Assembly (NCBI GenBank): GCA_004369085.1 | Contig: ML210158.1 | Span: 248,001 to 312,000 of the forward strand | Direction: 5' to 3' | Length of the DNA stretch: 64,000 nucleotides | From: Coprinopsis marcescibilis | Lineage: Eukaryota > Basidiomycota > Agaricomycetes > Agaricales > Psathyrellaceae | In this document: one piece after another, positions 61,011 to 64,000 of the stretch | Position numbering within the stretch: position 1 is the first letter of the stretch | Layout of the letters: each line of letters opens with the position of its first letter | The notes under the pieces: generated by a model | What the model was told of the DNA's origin: nothing | What the model saw: only the letters and a program-made list of their open reading frames with translations | Database searches by the model: none | Made by a program: the position numbers and the translations under genes

Positions 61011-61465
61011 ACAATTCTGCTTATCCCGGACCGAACTGGTCGCCAGGGTGTTGATTTAGAAACAACTGTATGCTACTGGTGAGTCTAGCCTCAACGTTGA
61101 TACTCTGTTTACTGCGGCACGCCTCACCGTTTTCACCTGTAGCCGCGATTTAATCATTAACCTGTCCAAATACAACCTATTCCCCGTCGCGTAGGGTCTG
61201 TGACGACCAGCCCGAAAGAGATGATTTAATTAAGCTCCCCATCCCAGCTCTTTGCAAATAGTTAGTTATCCAACCCGTTGCCGGATTGGCAGCATAAGTT
61301 ATAATAGACCCCCAGGCAGAATTTGAGAATATGAACGTCGCGAATGTTGATGTCAAGCGCGTCTTGACTCTTGACCAACAACGACCACAACTGGAGCTTT
61401 AATGGTCCATACTCTACCTGGTATGCCTCAGACAACTAGGTTCTAACCATTACTTTACGACCTTC
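61011..61465. other. Intergenic, NPR3 promoter
   Basis: 455 bp, AT-rich, no ORF. Probably the DUF1748 3' UTR and NPR3 promoter. Confidence 0.45.
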
Positions 61466-63917
61466 ATGGCTGAAACGTTACTTGCTGTCGTTCTCATAAC
61501 TACTTCTGCGAGAGGCGCCAACCTTGTCTTCAGATGGCCTCCTGACCCCAAACCCTTTCCTCGACTCCGTAGACCCAAGCCAGATAACCACAACTTCATC
61601 TCCCAAATCGACAATCCTTGGAGAGCTACATTCTCTGATCACGAATCCTCGGACCAGGAAGACCCCGACTACGCCAACGACCCCGACTACAGATGGCAAC
61701 GCCCCAGCTCGAATGGCAGTCCAAATTTCGCAAGCAATTCGACCTCAACGGGTCAGTACGACCATCTGTTCGGTTATTCGACAGAGTTCCTCGCGTCTTT
61801 GCTATGTCCACAGACAAACCTGTGTCACCAAAAGTTCGAACTCGTAGTTGACGACCTTGCTTTCATCGGTCACCCTGTTTGCGCTAGCGAGGATGAGGGG
61901 TGGGCCTTTCGTCCGGAAAAGGTTAACACCGGGTCCAGGGGAAGAGGAAACAGGGAGAAGAACACCTCCAAGAGATACCTGGGAGAGAATGGCTCTCAAA
62001 AGTCTGCCAGTCGCGAACTATCCCCTGAACACCCGAGTAAGAAGAGCACTTGGTTGCAAAAATTTCAACTGGCGTTCGTTCTGGACATTCCAGACCCTTC
62101 GTCTTCGGCATCCGGAAACGTTTTGAAATACTTTGACCTCATTTATGAGCAAATCGTGTTTACCTTTACCGCCGTCCTGTTTCAAGAGCAGGTTCTGTCA
62201 AACTTTGTTGAATCGGAATGCAATGTTTTGATTCCTATGAAAGAGTCCTTCGCTGAACAAGGTATCCACTTTTATCGGGTCACTTCTCTCTTCTGTATCC
62301 TTATTGACATTTGATTCAAGGTCAACTCTATGAAGAGTATGTCAAGCAAGCCCTGTTGTCTTCTTCAATAGCATCCGCCATGAAAGCCGTGTATGAAGCT
62401 ATCAAGACGCGTTCCATAGCCTACGTGACGTTGAACGCTATACCCCTGGAGTTGCAGCTACCGCCTCATCTCGATGATCTCCTTCACAACGACAACGAAC
62501 TCGATCAAGACATGATGCAAAGACCGGACGACAATGAATTGCAGAACTGGGGGCAGGAACTCAGTCTCGGGTGGCAGCTTCCACCTCTTGTGCCCTGGAA
62601 AAGTCTGCTCCTTCTGGACGAAGACAGCGCGCTGGAAGATCCAATTGCCAGTCTGCGGGGTCCACATGTAACCCGAGAGGACCGAACCCTAGCAGAGGGC
62701 CTCATTCGGTTCCTCGAGACAGCGTCCATAACACTATCGTGCGTCACTCCCGATATCCCTTCCGTATACTAGCATTCTGATGACCTTTTAGGTTGGCTGA
62801 CATGAGCAGCGAGTTGGACTGGGATTTGGAAACACAAATATACCCTGTAGTCCGGTGGCTAGTTCAACACCGAAGGGCCAAGGTTGTAGATACTGTCAAC
62901 CCAGGATTGAAAACCATTTTCTCCCTGCCGACAAAACTGCCGACTCCGTGAGTGGACGTCTATGTTGCTTTGGTCTCTAATTCACCTGTTCGGCAGGTTA
63001 TCAGACTTGTCGAAGCAATTCAGTGTTCAGTTTTCGCACCCGGCTATTCCACCTCTTCCCACAATTTTGTCCAAGATATCCTCATCCCTGGCGCAGAAGA
63101 GCAACAACCACTTTTTCGCCTCGGTCGTCAAGTCCAAGGATCTGGTACCAATGTACCATGATGTTGTTCTCTGGATGCTCAAGCATGACCTGCTTATTAC
63201 TCTCCATCTGCGCATTCGGATCGTTGCCACGAGCGAAATCAAAGAGCACGTATACAACAAACGCAAGCAAGTACATGAACGCAGGCAGAGCAAATTGCGT
63301 GGATCTTTTACCCGCACCGCCAGGCACACACAAGGCTTGGAGCTTGATGATCTTGAAGAGTCAGACACACCGGCAGTTGGTTGGCTGTCGCTGTCACCAA
63401 CGAATCCTCGGCAGCCCTCTCGCAGGATATCCTCCGTAGATTCAAGGAAGAGCGGTATCAGTGAGTTGATAATCCCGGAAGATGATGAAGATTTAGGGTA
63501 TACCGGCGAGGGGGATGACTTGGAAGAAATGGGGTCGGATGAGACCGAGATCACTGGCTCCGAATCTGACAACAGGTTTTCCCCATCCATGATCAGTGAT
63601 CCCGGTCGTGCTACACCACTTCAACGTTGTTGGCTGTCCGCAATGTCTGAAGGAAAGGATCCTCTCATTGCAAAGAGATTTGAACTGTAAGCACAATCCT
63701 ACTTTTTCATAAGCTAAATCTTATCCATTTCTTAGCATAAATCAATATTTTGATGGAAAGAGATCAGATGATGAAATTCTCTTTCGTGCTGAGATATCAA
63801 GAAGGGAGCTTCGTGAAGTTCTGCATGCTTATGACCCCTATGTAAGAGATGTTCAGATACTTTGTAGTAAAAAGCTCACACTTGTTTCAGCTACAAACAT
63901 TTTTGCATCCATCGTAA
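61466..63917 (+). CDS. NPR3: Nitrogen permease regulator 3 (GATOR1/SEACIT subunit)
   Basis: Six exons (61466-62261, 62321-62738, 62792-62947, 62997-63686, 63736-63841, 63891-63917) give about 730 aa. With Npr2 and Iml1 it forms the GAP complex that turns off TORC1 under amino-acid starvation, at the vacuole. Family features: N-terminal longin-type start (ETLLAVVLITTSARGANLVFRWP), HLFGYSTEFLASLLCP, FELVVDDLAFIGHP, and LQKFQLAFVLDIPDP. Later DLVPMYHDVVLWMLKHDLL and a C-terminal winged-helix-like end with GKRSDDEILFRAEISRREL and LQTFLHPS. A long acidic Ser-rich insert lies near 63300-63600. Complete within the window. Confidence 0.93.
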
Positions 63918-64000
63918 AAATTCTTGTTGCAATTTGTGTTTGATTGTGTTGCCAACTTGCTACTATCCAATGTCTTTCCAAACAACCTTTGCAACAAATA

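Overview
The window is a compact, intron-rich nuclear segment from a basidiomycete fungus, most likely an Agaricomycete. The evidence is the very small introns (mostly 48-60 nt, GT-AG), gene spacings of 70-900 bp, and the gene types: a fungal homeodomain regulator, a wax-synthase-like protein, a GH128 secreted glucanase, a GMC oxidoreductase and fungal acetate kinase. I rebuilt 31 genes by joining exons on splice sites and reading frame. Most carry 3-11 introns, and several (TIM13, COX12, DUF1748) are visible only after splicing. I saw no tRNA, rRNA, CRISPR array or intact transposon.

Layout. 1-2.1 kb: no recognisable gene. 2.1-10.2 kb: RPT2 proteasome ATPase (-) divergent from a Yip1-family Golgi protein (+), an unknown protein (+), VPS51 (-) and an AT-hook protein (-). 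11-17.3 kb: an inositol-polyphosphate 5-phosphatase (-) and a GMC oxidoreductase (-). 17.7-25 kb: a large coiled-coil/poly-proline protein (+), a four-helix MARVEL-like membrane protein (-) and a WSC/Mid2-like single-pass surface protein (-). 25.4-32 kb: a C2H2 zinc-finger protein, a YEATS2-like chromatin protein and a secreted GH128 enzyme (all +). 32.2-35.7 kb: a tandem pair of ERG24-type sterol C14-reductases (-). 36.4-44.2 kb: a coiled-coil protein (+), acetate kinase (-), a wax-synthase-like acyltransferase (+) and nicotinate phosphoribosyltransferase (-).

44.2-61 kb is dense with housekeeping genes for RNA metabolism and mitochondria: TRM8/CIT1, ZNF830-like, COX10/U1-70K, homeodomain factor, TIM13/JJJ1, PRP18/COX12, sulfite oxidase and a DUF1748 protein. 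Four divergent promoters of 143-165 bp each pair a mitochondrial gene with an RNA-processing or ribosome-biogenesis gene. NPR3 (GATOR1/SEACIT, TORC1 control) closes the window and is complete.

The genes do not form an obvious biosynthetic cluster. The most unusual signals are architectural: a start codon alone in its own exon (RPT2), micro-exons of 8, 17 and 18 nt, three GC-AG introns (one at a position where the tandem paralogue uses GT-AG), a 37-nt intron, the repeated mitochondrial/RNA divergent pairs, and the sterol-reductase duplication.
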